Positions 1 to 8,701 of a stretch of 64,000 bases of DNA are shown piece after piece. Numbering within the stretch: position 1 is the first letter of the stretch; each line of letters opens with the position of its first letter. Under the pieces are notes generated by a model. That model worked only from the letters and a program-made list of their open reading frames with translations, searched no databases and was not told the origin of the DNA. The position numbers were made by a program, and so were the translations under genes. Source of the stretch: CBDCWT01 sp965223305 (lineage in GTDB: Bacteria; Planctomycetota; Planctomycetia; Pirellulales; Pirellulaceae); contig CBDCWT010000035.1 in the NCBI GenBank assembly GCA_965223305.1, positions 74,915 through 138,914 of the forward strand, read 5' to 3'.

Positions 1-153
1 GAGGCACGCCTGCAACCCTGAACGCTCGGCCGAAGGCCCGGCAAAAAAGAGGACAAATTCGGACCCGTTGCCAAGATTGCTCCATGCCGACCGAATGCGC
101 TCCAACGGTTCGGTTTTGCAAGGTTGTGGATCCATCACCGAAAGGGGAGTCAC

Positions 154-417
154 ATGTTTGGCAAGCCAGAGTGGTTTCGTCCCAAGAAGTTGGGTTGGGG
201 CATAGTTCCCGCTGTATGGCAAGGCTGGGTTTACGCCATTGTGTGGGCGTTCGCGATCATCTTGCCCTTCGTCGTGCTGGTCGAACGCCATCAGAGTGTT
301 GAAGCGATAATCTGGCTGGCCATTACCATCATGCTTCTGTTTCGAGAAGTTCGCGAAATCCTCTCGGCTCTCAGACGTGCTGACGTTGCCGATTCTGCCG
401 AGGCAACCAGCGCGTAG
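154..417 (+). CDS. small two-helix membrane protein, unknown function
   Basis: An 87-residue protein with two hydrophobic segments (about residues 20-42 and 46-64) separated by a short polar loop, followed by a charged, alanine-rich tail. The N-terminus FGKPEWFRPKKLGWG followed by a Trp-rich stretch looks conserved in kind (small planctomycete inner-membrane proteins often begin this way), but I cannot name a function. I chose the ATG at 154 because AGGGGAG lies 4 to 5 bases upstream; an in-frame ATG at 124 lacks such a site. It stands alone: the next gene starts 335 bases downstream. The prediction rests on the ribosome site and the coherent membrane topology. Confidence 0.6.
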   Translation: MFGKPEWFRPKKLGWGIVPAVWQGWVYAIVWAFAIILPFVVLVERHQSVEAIIWLAITIMLLFREVREILSALRRADVADSAEATSA

Positions 418-752
418 GCAAAGCCTTTCAGTTGCTTTCCGCCGTCCCTGCGCACCCAACGCGCCAGCCCCGATTGCTTTGTGCTGAGGAACAAAGTGTC
501 TCGCAGCTGCTAGCTGCCCTGAGGAAATTCTGCGGGAAGTGTCCGCCGTTCACTCAGCGCGCGTTACTGCTCGCTCACATAACGTGAACTTGTCCAAGTT
601 GGACCGGCATCAGGCGGCTTTGGACGCGACGTAGACGCCGTACGCGGCGATTTGCGCGGAGTATCCACGTACTACCCGCAGCGCCCATCTGCTATAATGC
701 CACAACGCAGCGGTTGCAGCCCGCGCGAGGGAGCTTCTCAGAGCCGAAATTC
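418..752. other. intergenic stretch, no gene seen
   Basis: I see no coding frame or clear repeat here. A perfect TATAAT lies at 693-698, about 55 bases before the next start codon, but the -35 region at the usual distance is poor, so it is only a weak promoter candidate. Confidence 0.35.
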
Positions 753-1490
753 ATGTCGGACGAACACATTGACGACCTTCTCCGCAGCTGGGAGTACGAA
801 CCCTATACGCTGAGCGTGCGGATCGTCCAGGGAGACGACGCGCGTGATGTGCTCCAAATGCGAATCGACATGGGGGTGCTGCAGTTGGAGATGAGGGGCC
901 GTCCCGACGGCGAGCGTCCGAACGGTTTCGAGTCCTATTATGACTACCTGCAATCGGAGGCGATCCGCTTTGGCGAAGAATTCGTGATGGATGACGATCA
1001 ATGCAATGAGGTGGATCGCGAATTCGTCCAGTACTATCACCGGAGAATCTGCTGGCTGCGACTACAGGATTACACACGTGCCGCCGCCGACGCCGAGCAT
1101 ACCTTGGGTCTCATGGACTTTTGCAAGAAGCACTCGCCCGACGAGCAATGGACCATGTCGCACGAGCAGTACCGCCCGTTCGTGATGTTCCATCGTACTC
1201 AGGCCAAGGCGCTGAGGCAGTTGGAGGACGATGGACCCGAGGCGGCGATTCACGCGATCAACGGCGGTCTCTCGGAATTGCGAGATGTTTTCGAAGAATA
1301 CGAGGCGGAAGAGCACTTTGAAGATGACGAGCTGGTAGCTCGACTGCTTGACCTTCGCGAGACGTTGCGGAAGGAATACGAAGTAGGCCAGACGCTCCAC
1401 GAACAGCTGGCCGAGGCGGTGGCGTCAGAAAACTACGAACGCGCGGCACAGATTCGCGACGAGTTGGCGCGGAGGCGCACCAAACTCTAA
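753..1490 (+). CDS. UVR-motif (UvrB/UvrC-type) protein
   Basis: A 245-residue acidic, soluble protein. The last 35 residues, ending LARRRTKL, form a UVR motif: a helical pair with LAEAVASENYERAAQIRD at its core, the same motif that occurs in UvrB, UvrC, McsA and ClpC, where it mediates protein-protein contact. The rest (residues 1-200) is helical, rich in Trp, Tyr and Glu, and looks like a TPR-like helical repeat region, but I do not recognise a catalytic domain. It is far too short for UvrB or UvrC. The ATG at 753 was chosen over an upstream TTG at 714; neither has a strong ribosome site. A second UVR protein, McsA, is 2.2 kb away. Confidence 0.75.
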   Translation: MSDEHIDDLLRSWEYEPYTLSVRIVQGDDARDVLQMRIDMGVLQLEMRGRPDGERPNGFESYYDYLQSEAIRFGEEFVMDDDQCNEVDREFVQYYHRRICWLRLQDYTRAAADAEHTLGLMDFCKKHSPDEQWTMSHEQYRPFVMFHRTQAKALRQLEDDGPEAAIHAINGGLSELRDVFEEYEAEEHFEDDELVARLLDLRETLRKEYEVGQTLHEQLAEAVASENYERAAQIRDELARRRTKL

Positions 1491-1651
1491 TCGGGACTCG
1501 CCTGCATCGTCGTCTTGCTTCGCCCGCCGCCCCATTGTCTGGGAGGGCGACGCTCCATTGTCTGGGAGGGCGACGCTCCTGCGGAGCCGCGTTTTTCGTA
1601 ACCCCTAGCGTCAGTCTTGATGTTCCGCTATTCGCCGCGTTTTTCGTAACT

Positions 1652-1711
1652 CGAAGCGTAAGCGAGGGGAGTTCGTGTACCGACGCAAGTTGCTCCCTCG
1701 CTTACGCTTCG
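1652..1711. repeat. palindromic intergenic repeat, copy 1 of a dispersed family
   Basis: Inverted arms (CGAAGCGTAAGCGAGGGG and CCCTCGCTTACGCTTCG) enclose about 25 bases. Related copies are at 1748-1804 (arms degraded on the right) and 22536-22610. The conserved arms and changed loops are what is expected of a REP-like hairpin element. Confidence 0.75.
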
Positions 1712-1747
1712 CGCTTCCGATGAAGCCAACAGCGCAACTTCAAAAAG

Positions 1748-1804
1748 TGTAAGCGAGGGGAATTGGCGTACCAACCCAAGTGATTCCCTCGCTTAACCCT
1801 TCGC
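1748..1804. repeat. palindromic intergenic repeat, copy 2
   Basis: Same family as 1652-1711: left arm GTAAGCGAGGGG, right arm CCCTCGCTTAA. The loop differs from copy 1 and the right arm carries changes, so this copy looks older. Confidence 0.7.
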
Positions 1805-1873
1805 GTTTCCGATGGAGCCAAGAGCACAGCTTCAGGAGATTGGCCTTGGGCTCACCTGCACCCGCCAAACAGG

Positions 1874-3379
1874 TCAGTCGTCCGTCAGGCCAGCTCTCTG
1901 TTCGGTCAGTGCGATGGCTTTCAGCAGCCCGCGGGCCTTGTTAAGTGTCTCTTGGTATTCGGTGGCAGGAACGCTATCGGCGACAATACCTGCTCCGGCT
2001 TGGACATAGGCGGTATTGCCTTGTACGACGAGTGTCCGTAGGGCGATGCAGGTGTCCATGTTTCCCCCGTAGTCAAAGTATCCAACCGCGCCTGCATAGG
2101 GGCCGCGGCGGTGGGGTTCCAGCTCGTCAATGATCTCCATCGCGCGCACTTTCGGCGCTCCGGAAACCGTACCGGCCGGTAGGGACGCCTTGAGAGCGTC
2201 GAAAGCGTCGAAGCCTTCCCGCAGTTGGCCCGTGACGTTGGATGTGATGTGCATCACGTGGCTATAGCGTTCGATGACCATGACATCCGATAGCTCGACG
2301 GTTCCGTACTGAGCCACACGTCCCACGTCGTTACGTCCTAGGTCGACCAGCATCACATGCTCAGCTCGTTCCTTGGGGTCGGCGAGCAACTCTTCTGCGA
2401 GCTGCTGATCTTCCAGGCGGTTTGCACCGCGGCGGCGTGTGCCCGCCAAAGGTCGAACCGTTATCTTGCCGTCGACCACTCGGCACATTATCTCCGGTGA
2501 ACTGCCGACCAACGTGACTCCCGGCGATCTGAGGAAGAACATGAAGGGACTCGGGTTGACCACTCGTAAAGTGCGGTAGATCTCGAACGGTGCAGCCCGC
2601 AAGGGAACATCCAGCCGCTGGCTGATCACGACCTGAAAAATGTCCCCTGCCTGTATGTACTCCACACACTTGCGGACGGCGTTCTCGAAGTCGGTTTGGG
2701 CAAAGTTGGAGTGATAGGCCAGCGACGATTCACTGTTCTCAGCGATATCTGTGCATTCCAGTCGGTCGTCGGTTTCCGACAGCCGCTGGACCAGCCGATC
2801 GACGCGCTCGCAGGCATCAGCGTAACCGGAGTGGACATCTGTGCCGGGGCGATCTAAGCGAGCCATGGCGATGACGAACAGGGTCTTGTTGACGTTATCG
2901 AAGACGACCATCTCGTCATAGAATCCGAAGCACAGATCCGGAAGCTGGCGGTCGTCGCAGGGGGCGTTCGGCAGCTTCTCGCTATAACGTACGACGTCGT
3001 AGCCGGCATATCCGACGGCACCTCCAGCAAAGGGCGGAAGCTCGTCCAGCTGCGCCGCGGGGAGGGCTTGCAGATGTTTGCGGATCTCGTCCAGCGGGTC
3101 TTGGCATTCGTATGCACGGTTGCCCGCCTCGGTTGTGAGCTGGACTTGGCGGCCACGAGCGCTGATCTGGAGAAACGGAGAGGACGCTAGAAAGCTGTAC
3201 CGACCAACGTTCTCCCCGCCCACAACGCTTTCAAAAAGACACGCGGTGGCGCCTGTGTCTAGCCGACGGAAGGCAGCAACCGCGGTCAGAGAGTCGCTCA
3301 CTAGTCGCCGGTAGACCGGAACCAGCTGATGATTTTCGGCTAGACGCGCAAAAGCTGCCTTGTCAGGGAAATGCGGCAT
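1874..3379 (-). CDS. trpE: anthranilate synthase component I
   Basis: The 501-residue protein makes anthranilate from chorismate, using ammonia released by the glutaminase partner TrpG, in the first step of tryptophan synthesis. The N-terminal domain holds CLFESVVGGENVGRYSFL, which corresponds to the tryptophan feedback site region. The C-terminal chorismate-binding domain has the family signatures RPLAGTRRRGAN, HVMLVDLGRNDVGRVA, SLPAGTVSGAPKVRAMEI and GPYAGAVGYFDYGGNMDT. Its length fits TrpE. I start at the ATG at 3379 (MPHFPDKAAF); the frame is open 105 bases further upstream without a better start. No trpG is adjacent. It is divergent from mcsA, with 271 bases between them. PabB or salicylate synthase are less likely, given the N-terminal Glu-Ser site and overall match. 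Confidence 0.93.
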   Translation of the reverse strand: MPHFPDKAAFARLAENHQLVPVYRRLVSDSLTAVAAFRRLDTGATACLFESVVGGENVGRYSFLASSPFLQISARGRQVQLTTEAGNRAYECQDPLDEIRKHLQALPAAQLDELPPFAGGAVGYAGYDVVRYSEKLPNAPCDDRQLPDLCFGFYDEMVVFDNVNKTLFVIAMARLDRPGTDVHSGYADACERVDRLVQRLSETDDRLECTDIAENSESSLAYHSNFAQTDFENAVRKCVEYIQAGDIFQVVISQRLDVPLRAAPFEIYRTLRVVNPSPFMFFLRSPGVTLVGSSPEIMCRVVDGKITVRPLAGTRRRGANRLEDQQLAEELLADPKERAEHVMLVDLGRNDVGRVAQYGTVELSDVMVIERYSHVMHITSNVTGQLREGFDAFDALKASLPAGTVSGAPKVRAMEIIDELEPHRRGPYAGAVGYFDYGGNMDTCIALRTLVVQGNTAYVQAGAGIVADSVPATEYQETLNKARGLLKAIALTEQRAGLTDD

Positions 3380-3650
3380 CGTCTCGAGCGGGCTCGAATC
3401 GAACAGAGGAGGCGGGGCGCCTGGCGGCGTTTCTCCAGCCAGCTTAGCAGCGGTGGGTGATGGCCACAACGCTCGGGTATGCACATAACCTTGACACTGC
3501 AGGGGTGCCAGCTAGAATCCTAACTAGTTTCGTAAGTCGTGGTGAGAAGGGACCTTGTGGGAAGCCGCATTTTCTTGTATGGCGTCTCCCGCGTTTGGCC
3601 AGCCGCAGTCGATTTCCCGTTCGCAAAGGCCTTCGCGGCCCCTCTTGGCA

Positions 3651-4187
3651 ATGAAGTGTCAACACTGTGAGAAACCGGCCACGTTTCACATCACGGAACT
3701 CACCGGTGGTGCGCCGCAGGAAATCCACCTCTGTGAGGACCATGCCCGGGCTTATCTCACTCAGCCTGACGAGGTGGAAGCGGAGTCGCCTACCTTGGCC
3801 GGCGCGCTGGCGCAGCAGCTGAAACTGGGACAAACGGCTCAAGAGCTCGCCCGGCTCGATCAACAGGTCTGCCCGGTCTGCGGGATTACCTTTTACGAAT
3901 TTCGGCAGCAGGGACGACTGGGGTGCCCTCACGACTACGTGGCCTTCGAAAGCGAACTCGAGCCACTGATCGTCAACATTCACGGCGAAGAGACGCACAC
4001 CGGGAAACGACCGAAACGAGGTGCGCACAGTACCGATCAGCGGACGGAGGTGATTCGCCTGCGGCGTGAGATGAAGGAAGCCGTCGAGCGGGAGGATTAC
4101 GAGCGAGCTTCGGAGCTGCGCGATTCGATCCGCGAAATCGAAGAGGACCAGGGTCCCCGGCAGGGAGAGGTGGGGTTCGAATCGTGA
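3651..4187 (+). CDS. mcsA: McsA-type activator of protein arginine kinase
   Basis: A 178-residue protein. The N-terminal half has cysteine pairs of a zinc-binding module (MKCQHCEKPA, then LCEDH, then CPVCG and GCPHDY), as in McsA of Firmicutes. The C-terminus carries a UVR motif (MKEAVEREDYERASELRDSI). In Bacillus, McsA activates the kinase McsB and tunes ClpC-ClpP protein quality control. The start at 3651 is fixed by the first Cys motif; the upstream in-frame sequence (from 3555) looks non-coding. The stop overlaps the GTG start of mcsB by 4 bases (GTGA), so the two are translationally coupled, which supports the assignment. Confidence 0.88.
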   Translation: MKCQHCEKPATFHITELTGGAPQEIHLCEDHARAYLTQPDEVEAESPTLAGALAQQLKLGQTAQELARLDQQVCPVCGITFYEFRQQGRLGCPHDYVAFESELEPLIVNIHGEETHTGKRPKRGAHSTDQRTEVIRLRREMKEAVEREDYERASELRDSIREIEEDQGPRQGEVGFES

Positions 4188-5257
4188 AACTCGAAGACCT
4201 CGCGACTCAGTGTGGTGAATGGCTGCGTGGCTCCGGCCCGGAGTCGGACATCGTGATCAGCAGCCGGATTCGGCTGGCCCGCAATCTGGCCGACTTTCCC
4301 TTTGTCCGCAAATGTAATAAGCACGATCGTGAAGCGATTGAGGGTGCCCTGAGACAACACATCGCGGATCGTCAAGAGTTTAGCGGTGTGAGCTACATCG
4401 ACGTCGATTCGCTATCGGCGGTCGACCGCCAGTTTCTTGTCGAAAGGCAGCTGATTAGCCGCGAGTTGTCGGAGACAGAAGGGGCACGCGGTGTCGCAAT
4501 CGATCCGAGCGAGAAATACAGCCTGATGATCAACGAGGAGGATCATCTCCGCATTCAGGTCATGAATAGCGGGCTAGATCTCAAATCAGCCTGGGATCAG
4601 ATCAACCGCATTGATGACCTGATCGAGCAGAAGCTGACCTATGCCTTCCACGACCGACTCGGGTATCTCACCGCCTGCCCGACCAACGTCGGCACCGGCA
4701 TGCGCGTCAGTGTCATGCTGCACCTGCCCGCTCTGGTCATCACGCAGCAAATTGAGAAGGTCTTCCGCAGCTTGCAGAAGATCAGCTTGGCGGTCCGCGG
4801 GCTTTATGGGGAGGGTTCGCAGGCGATGGGCGATTTCTACCAGATCAGCAACCAGATCACCTTAGGTCGCGGCGAAGAGGAACTGATCGAGCAAGTGTCG
4901 GATGTGGTACCGGCCATGATCGATTACGAGCGTCGGGCCCGCGAGTTCTTGGTCAAGCAAAGCCAGAAAGACCTGCATGATCGCGTGAGCCGTGCTTACG
5001 GTATACTCTGCACTGCCCAGATGATTAGCAGCGAAGAAACCATGATGCTGCTTTCCAGCGTCCGCATGGGTGTGAATTTGGGACTGATCGAAGATGTCGA
5101 GATTCCCACGATCAACCAGCTGTTCATCCACACCCAACCTGCCCATCTCCAGAAATTGCGAGGTGTCGAACTCGACACGGCCGACCGCAATATCGAACGA
5201 GCGCTCTATCTGCGCCGCCATCTCCGCAAACACGACGGCGAGGCGGACCAGAACTAG
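4184..5257 (+). CDS. mcsB: protein arginine kinase McsB (guanido kinase fold)
   Basis: A 357-residue member of the phosphagen (guanido) kinase family that phosphorylates arginine side chains, marking proteins for ClpC-ClpP in Firmicutes. Visible motifs: DIVISSRIRLARNL (nucleotide-binding arginines, residues 23-36), INEEDHLRI (the NEEDH loop, near residue 113), and GYLTACPTNVGTGMR with the reactive-loop Cys. The C-terminal helical part follows. Starts with GTG overlapping the mcsA stop. McsB is known in Planctomycetes as well as Firmicutes, so this pair need not be transferred. Downstream is a convergent coaD 47 bases away. Confidence 0.92.
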   Translation: MKLEDLATQCGEWLRGSGPESDIVISSRIRLARNLADFPFVRKCNKHDREAIEGALRQHIADRQEFSGVSYIDVDSLSAVDRQFLVERQLISRELSETEGARGVAIDPSEKYSLMINEEDHLRIQVMNSGLDLKSAWDQINRIDDLIEQKLTYAFHDRLGYLTACPTNVGTGMRVSVMLHLPALVITQQIEKVFRSLQKISLAVRGLYGEGSQAMGDFYQISNQITLGRGEEELIEQVSDVVPAMIDYERRAREFLVKQSQKDLHDRVSRAYGILCTAQMISSEETMMLLSSVRMGVNLGLIEDVEIPTINQLFIHTQPAHLQKLRGVELDTADRNIERALYLRRHLRKHDGEADQN

Positions 5258-5304
5258 GCGCGTGCGACGAGCCCTAGAATGGCGGACGGCGCGGAGCATG
5301 TCTT

Positions 5305-5814
5305 CTACTTCTGGCGTGGGCCCATTTTGGTGCGCAACGCGGGAATCACCGCCTGCGGCACGAAACGCAACAGCCGGTCGTCGTCGGAGAGAGGGGCAAT
5401 CTGCTTGATCAACGAGCTGGAGACGTGTGCAAACCGCTCATCCGCCATGAGGAAGACCGTCTCGATCTCCGAATCCAGCTGGCGATTGGCCATCATCATC
5501 GTGAACTCGGCAGCAATGTCGGTTAACGGCCGTACCCCCCGGACCATCACCAACGAGCCGCAGGCGCGCACAAACTCGACTGCCAAACCTGAAAACGCCT
5601 GGACTTCGACGTTGCCACAGTGCTCCGTTGCCCGCGTGACAAGCCCCACGCGCTCGTCCGGGGAGAACAGAGCCGTTTTCTCGACGTTGATGCCGACACC
5701 GACCACGATCTTGTCAAAGAGCCTGCTGCTCCGTTCGATGACGCTAAGGTGGCCCAGCGTAATGGGGTCGAAGGAGCCGGTGTAGACCGCGATCTGAGAA
5801 GTCAGTTGGCTCAT
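5305..5814 (-). CDS. coaD: pantetheine-phosphate adenylyltransferase
   Basis: A 169-residue cytidylyltransferase-like enzyme that transfers AMP from ATP to 4'-phosphopantetheine, the penultimate step of coenzyme A synthesis. Near the N-terminus is AVYTGSFDPITLGHL with the TxGH nucleotide-binding motif; further on are MVRGVRPLTDIAAEF and FLMADERFAHVSSSLIKQIA (the SSxxK-type end loop). The length is typical (about 160). The ATG overlaps the stop of the upstream aminotransferase by 4 bases (ATGA), so both are in one transcript. Confidence 0.94.
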   Translation of the reverse strand: MSQLTSQIAVYTGSFDPITLGHLSVIERSSRLFDKIVVGVGINVEKTALFSPDERVGLVTRATEHCGNVEVQAFSGLAVEFVRACGSLVMVRGVRPLTDIAAEFTMMMANRQLDSEIETVFLMADERFAHVSSSLIKQIAPLSDDDRLLRFVPQAVIPALRTKMGPRQK

Positions 5815-6971
5815 GCTTGCGCCCTTTGTGCAGCCGAGATTGCCTCGATCAGGCGATCAACGTCGCTCTCGTCGGCGTAGGCGTGCGGACTGACCCTGAG
5901 GTGCGCTCCCCGACAACTCAATACCACGCCGGCTTCCCGGCAGTGCGCCCGTACGGATTCGTGAGAATGGCCGGGTACGTCAAAGGCGACGATACCCGAT
6001 CGATGGGCCGCATCCCGACGACTGGCAACTTGGGCACCAACTTCAGGCAGTCGCGCGCAGATTAGATCCGCCAGCTCCAATACACGCTCGGCGATCGGCG
6101 AGGAGGTCGAGCTGAGCCCGAACTGCTCGAGCAAACGTAGGCTCGCCCCGAGCGCCAGCATGCCCACCATGTTCAGCGATCCACCTTCGTATCGCGCCGC
6201 CGCGGGGCGAAGGTCATATGCGTGCTGGGCGTAGTTGTAGGACTGAACGACACTATTCCAACCGACCCCCACCGGCCTCAGCAGCGACAAGTGGTCCCGC
6301 CGCAGATAGAACAGACCGGCTCCTTCGGGGCTGACCATCCACTTATGACCATCGGCCGCCAGGAAGTCGACGCCGGTTTGCTGCACGTCCAAGGGAAACA
6401 CACCTAGCCCTTGGATGGCATCTAAAAACACGAGCACATCTCGAGCGTGAGCCATCTCGACCACCTGGCCGACGTCCACTCTCCAACCAGTGGCGTAGCC
6501 AACCCAACTGATCGACAGGATACGAGTCCGCTGATCGCAGGCGGATGCCAACCGATCCAGGTCGACGACACCGTCTTGGACTGGTACGCGGCGCGTCGTC
6601 ACGCCCCGAGTGGCTAGGTTGAGCCAGGGGTAGACGTTGGTGGGAAACTCATTCTCCAAGATGACCACGTTGTCCCCGGCCTGCCACGGAAACCCCTCCG
6701 CCACGATTCCGACCCCCGCGGTTGTGTTGGGGATCAAAGCGATCTCATCGTGGTGTGCGTTGAGCAGCCTGGCGGCTACCTGCCGCGTCTGCTCCGCACC
6801 CTCATTCCACTCGGGCCAAACCGTGTCACCCTGGTCGCACGCCTCGGACGCCCACTTCGAGACGGCTTGTTGCGCCGGGTGGGACAGGGGGGCGACCGCT
6901 GCGTTGTCGAAGTAAGCCCAGCGACGGGTTACCGAAAACTGATCCCGAAAATCTGGCCAGGTGTGGCTCAT
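5811..6971 (-). CDS. class V aminotransferase (cysteine desulfurase-like, PLP enzyme)
   Basis: A 386-residue PLP-dependent fold-type I enzyme. FDNAAVAPLSH near residue 20 matches the class V start; LIPNTTAGVGIVAEG forms part of the cofactor site; FLDAIQGLGVFPLDV carries the Asp and Gln that bind the PLP ring; AADGHKWMVSPEG supplies the Schiff-base Lys. There is no obvious active-site Cys loop near residue 340 as in IscS or SufS: a Cys occurs in VLSCRGAHLRVSPH. It may be a desulfurase-like, kynureninase-like or isopenicillin N epimerase-like enzyme; the substrate is not decided by sequence. Upstream partner of coaD by a 4-base overlap. Confidence 0.85.
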   Translation of the reverse strand: MSHTWPDFRDQFSVTRRWAYFDNAAVAPLSHPAQQAVSKWASEACDQGDTVWPEWNEGAEQTRQVAARLLNAHHDEIALIPNTTAGVGIVAEGFPWQAGDNVVILENEFPTNVYPWLNLATRGVTTRRVPVQDGVVDLDRLASACDQRTRILSISWVGYATGWRVDVGQVVEMAHARDVLVFLDAIQGLGVFPLDVQQTGVDFLAADGHKWMVSPEGAGLFYLRRDHLSLLRPVGVGWNSVVQSYNYAQHAYDLRPAAARYEGGSLNMVGMLALGASLRLLEQFGLSSTSSPIAERVLELADLICARLPEVGAQVASRRDAAHRSGIVAFDVPGHSHESVRAHCREAGVVLSCRGAHLRVSPHAYADESDVDRLIEAISAAQRAQA

Positions 6972-7272
6972 CTAAGATCGAACCGTCCCGGCGGCTGGAG
7001 GAGTAGGGCCGACCGAACCTGTTCTGGCTCAGAACGAGACAGGTCGTCCGATGGCAGATCGCTCATGAATCATCCCAAAAGTGCAAGTCGACCTTGGACC
7101 GACCAATAGGGGCGGGCATTACATCTGCTCGAAAAACGTGCTGAATCCGCCGAAGATCGCAAGAAACCGCCCAGCTCACAGGTGACAGCCAAATCGTACG
7201 AATTATACTAGCTGGATTGGAGGGGTGCTAACCGGGCGTGGGTTAGGCGTGCTACTTCGAGGAAAGCTTCTG
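6972..7272. other. intergenic stretch, nothing recognised
   Basis: About 300 bases between divergent genes. I see no repeat or RNA gene. The final 15 bases (GAGGAAAGCTTCTG) hold the ribosome site of the next gene. Confidence 0.4.
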
Positions 7273-7464
7273 ATGCCCAAGGCGCTATGTCTGACGGGGA
7301 TGGTCATCGCCATTCTCATCTTTGTCCTTTTCTTGTTGGACCTCGTCCTACCCACGGGAATGGCGATATTCAAGAAAGCCAGCATCAGCCTCGATATTAT
7401 CTTCGTCGTCTGCGCCCTGATCCTGGGATACCTCAGCTGGACCACGTTTCGAGAGCAGGACTAG
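7273..7464 (+). CDS. small two-helix membrane protein, unknown function
   Basis: A 63-residue protein with two transmembrane helices (about residues 5-26 and 36-55) joined by a short loop with two Lys. I started at the ATG at 7273 because GAGGAAAG sits 7 bases upstream; the open frame extends back to 7225. No function is evident; small proteins of this layout are common in planctomycetes. Its TAG stop is supplied by the CTAG that forms the left edge of the 182-bp palindromic element, so the natural C-terminus may have been altered by that insertion. Confidence 0.65.
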   Translation: MPKALCLTGMVIAILIFVLFLLDLVLPTGMAIFKKASISLDIIFVVCALILGYLSWTTFREQD

Positions 7465-7642
7465 CCCGAATTATTCATGAGCGATCTGCTGCGAGGTCGT
7501 AAGTCCATCCGTGGCTTCGTCATGCTTCCCAATTCTCCCTCGACGTATTGCTTCAATACGCCTGCGGAAGAATTGCTCGCCTTCCTTGCCACGAACGTAC
7601 TTACAACCTCTCGCCACGATCTTCATGAATAATCCGGGCTAG
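7461..7642. mobile_element. 182-bp palindromic MITE-like element, copy 1
   Basis: Bounded on both sides by CTAG. The terminal inverted repeats read CTAGCCCGAATTATTCATGA and, on the other strand, CTAGCCCGGATTATTCATGA. Pairing continues inward (GATC...GTAAGT against its counterpart) and a perfect hairpin, CGTATTGCTTCAATACG, sits at the centre, so the whole element can fold as one long stem. Copy 2 at 27643-27824 has the same length and differs at only two positions by eye. It lies between convergent genes, 10 bases from the stop of the gene at 7652. It has no coding capacity. Confidence 0.85.
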
Positions 7643-7651
7643 CGGAGCGCG

Positions 7652-8404
7652 CTAGGCGGCCCGCAGCACCGACCGGCTTGGGCGGCTGCCTTGACCACGT
7701 TTCTGCAGGTCCGCTGCGACTTGTTGGAGTGTGACGCAACGCAGCAGACGCTGCTCGCGAAGTCCCGCCGCGGCATCCAGCAGCCGGCGGACACCGTGCC
7801 ATCCGCTGTGACTCGGCTTGCTCGCCGCCGTTGCGTCGATGCCGAGATGCAGGACTTCTCCGGCCTGCGCCGCACGCTTCAGCGCCTTCAGTGTTCGCGC
7901 GGTTGGTCCGAACGGGGTCCTGCGATCGGATTCGCGCAGGGTGACCGACAAAGGCGCCTGCCAGACACCATAGCGTATCATCTGCGGCCGGGACGGCTGC
8001 ACGGAGTGACCGGCCTTCGGCTGAGAACGGACGATCGAGAATCCGTGCTTGACGAACAGATCCAGGTGTTTCAAGTGACACTCATCGCCAATCGCCAGTG
8101 TCGTAATGGGAGCCCCCGAGTTCGAGGCAGCGAGGCGCGTACGGACGAGATGTTGAGCGATGGCTCGGCGAGTCGGAGCAGCGGGTGCGGCCAGGGCGAG
8201 CTCATGCTTGGAGTCTGCCTGGCGAATCGAAGTAGCAATTGGCGCGGTAGGGGTGTCGATGGCCCAGGTGGCTGGAATGGCCACTTCGCCTAACAGACCG
8301 ATCAGCCGTTCAGCAGGATTGATGTTGGCCGCATTCGTCTGACTGGCACGATGGTGCGGCAAGTCGACGGACACGATCAGCGTTCCTTCTCCCTGGCTCC
8401 CCAT
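7652..8404 (-). CDS. polysaccharide-deacetylase-like (NodB fold) protein, possibly inactive
   Basis: A 250-residue protein. The start TLIVSVDLPHH, then ERLIGLLGEVAIPATWAID and later LAIGDECHLKHLDLFVKHGF and IDATAASKPSHSGWHG give the strand order of the glycoside hydrolase/deacetylase barrel. The metal-binding signature is weak: the first Asp (VSVDL) is present, but the usual HxxxH after the second strand is not obvious, so catalysis is uncertain. Start chosen at 8404 (MGSQGEGT), preceded by a strong AAGGAGGAG site 5 bases upstream; the longer frame to 8731 is not needed. Its 3' end abuts the palindromic element. Confidence 0.6.
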   Translation of the reverse strand: MGSQGEGTLIVSVDLPHHRASQTNAANINPAERLIGLLGEVAIPATWAIDTPTAPIATSIRQADSKHELALAAPAAPTRRAIAQHLVRTRLAASNSGAPITTLAIGDECHLKHLDLFVKHGFSIVRSQPKAGHSVQPSRPQMIRYGVWQAPLSVTLRESDRRTPFGPTARTLKALKRAAQAGEVLHLGIDATAASKPSHSGWHGVRRLLDAAAGLREQRLLRCVTLQQVAADLQKRGQGSRPSRSVLRAA

Positions 8405-8701
8405 AGAGTCTCCTCCTTGGCGTCTGTGATGAACCCTTCGACCAACTGTCTCTTCCATCGGCGCTCGGGGCGCGGAGACTACACCGCGGTTCGAGCGGCC
8501 GGCTCGTTTGCGCCGCTGGCGCGGGAAACTCTGCGGCAGATTCTGGTTGCGCCGAATGGCGACGAGTTGTCCTGTTGTCGTGAAAGGCGCGGCCTGATTA
8601 CAGAAAGCTTGCACGACTCTGCGGACTAGTGAGATAATGACCTTACAGTCCAACGATATTATGAAGTCCGGCTCGACTCGACACTTGAGGTGGTTAGCGC
8701 G

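Larger units (their letters stand above)
1491..1873. other. repeat-bearing intergenic stretch
   Basis: This 383-base gap between convergent genes is filled by short repeats. At 1533-1580 a 23-base unit (CATTGTCTGGGAGGGCGACG plus CTC) occurs twice in tandem. At 1652-1711 and 1748-1804 are two copies of a palindrome whose arms read AAGCGTAAGCGAGGGG and its complement. A third relative lies at 22536-22610. Short open frames across them (for example at 1535-1723) are by-products of the repeats. Confidence 0.75.

Noticed and set aside
1535..1723. Small open frames over the palindromic repeats (also 22440-22694)
   Set aside because: They are read-throughs of repeats giving the well-known NPKRQRGE-type spurious peptides, without ribosome sites.
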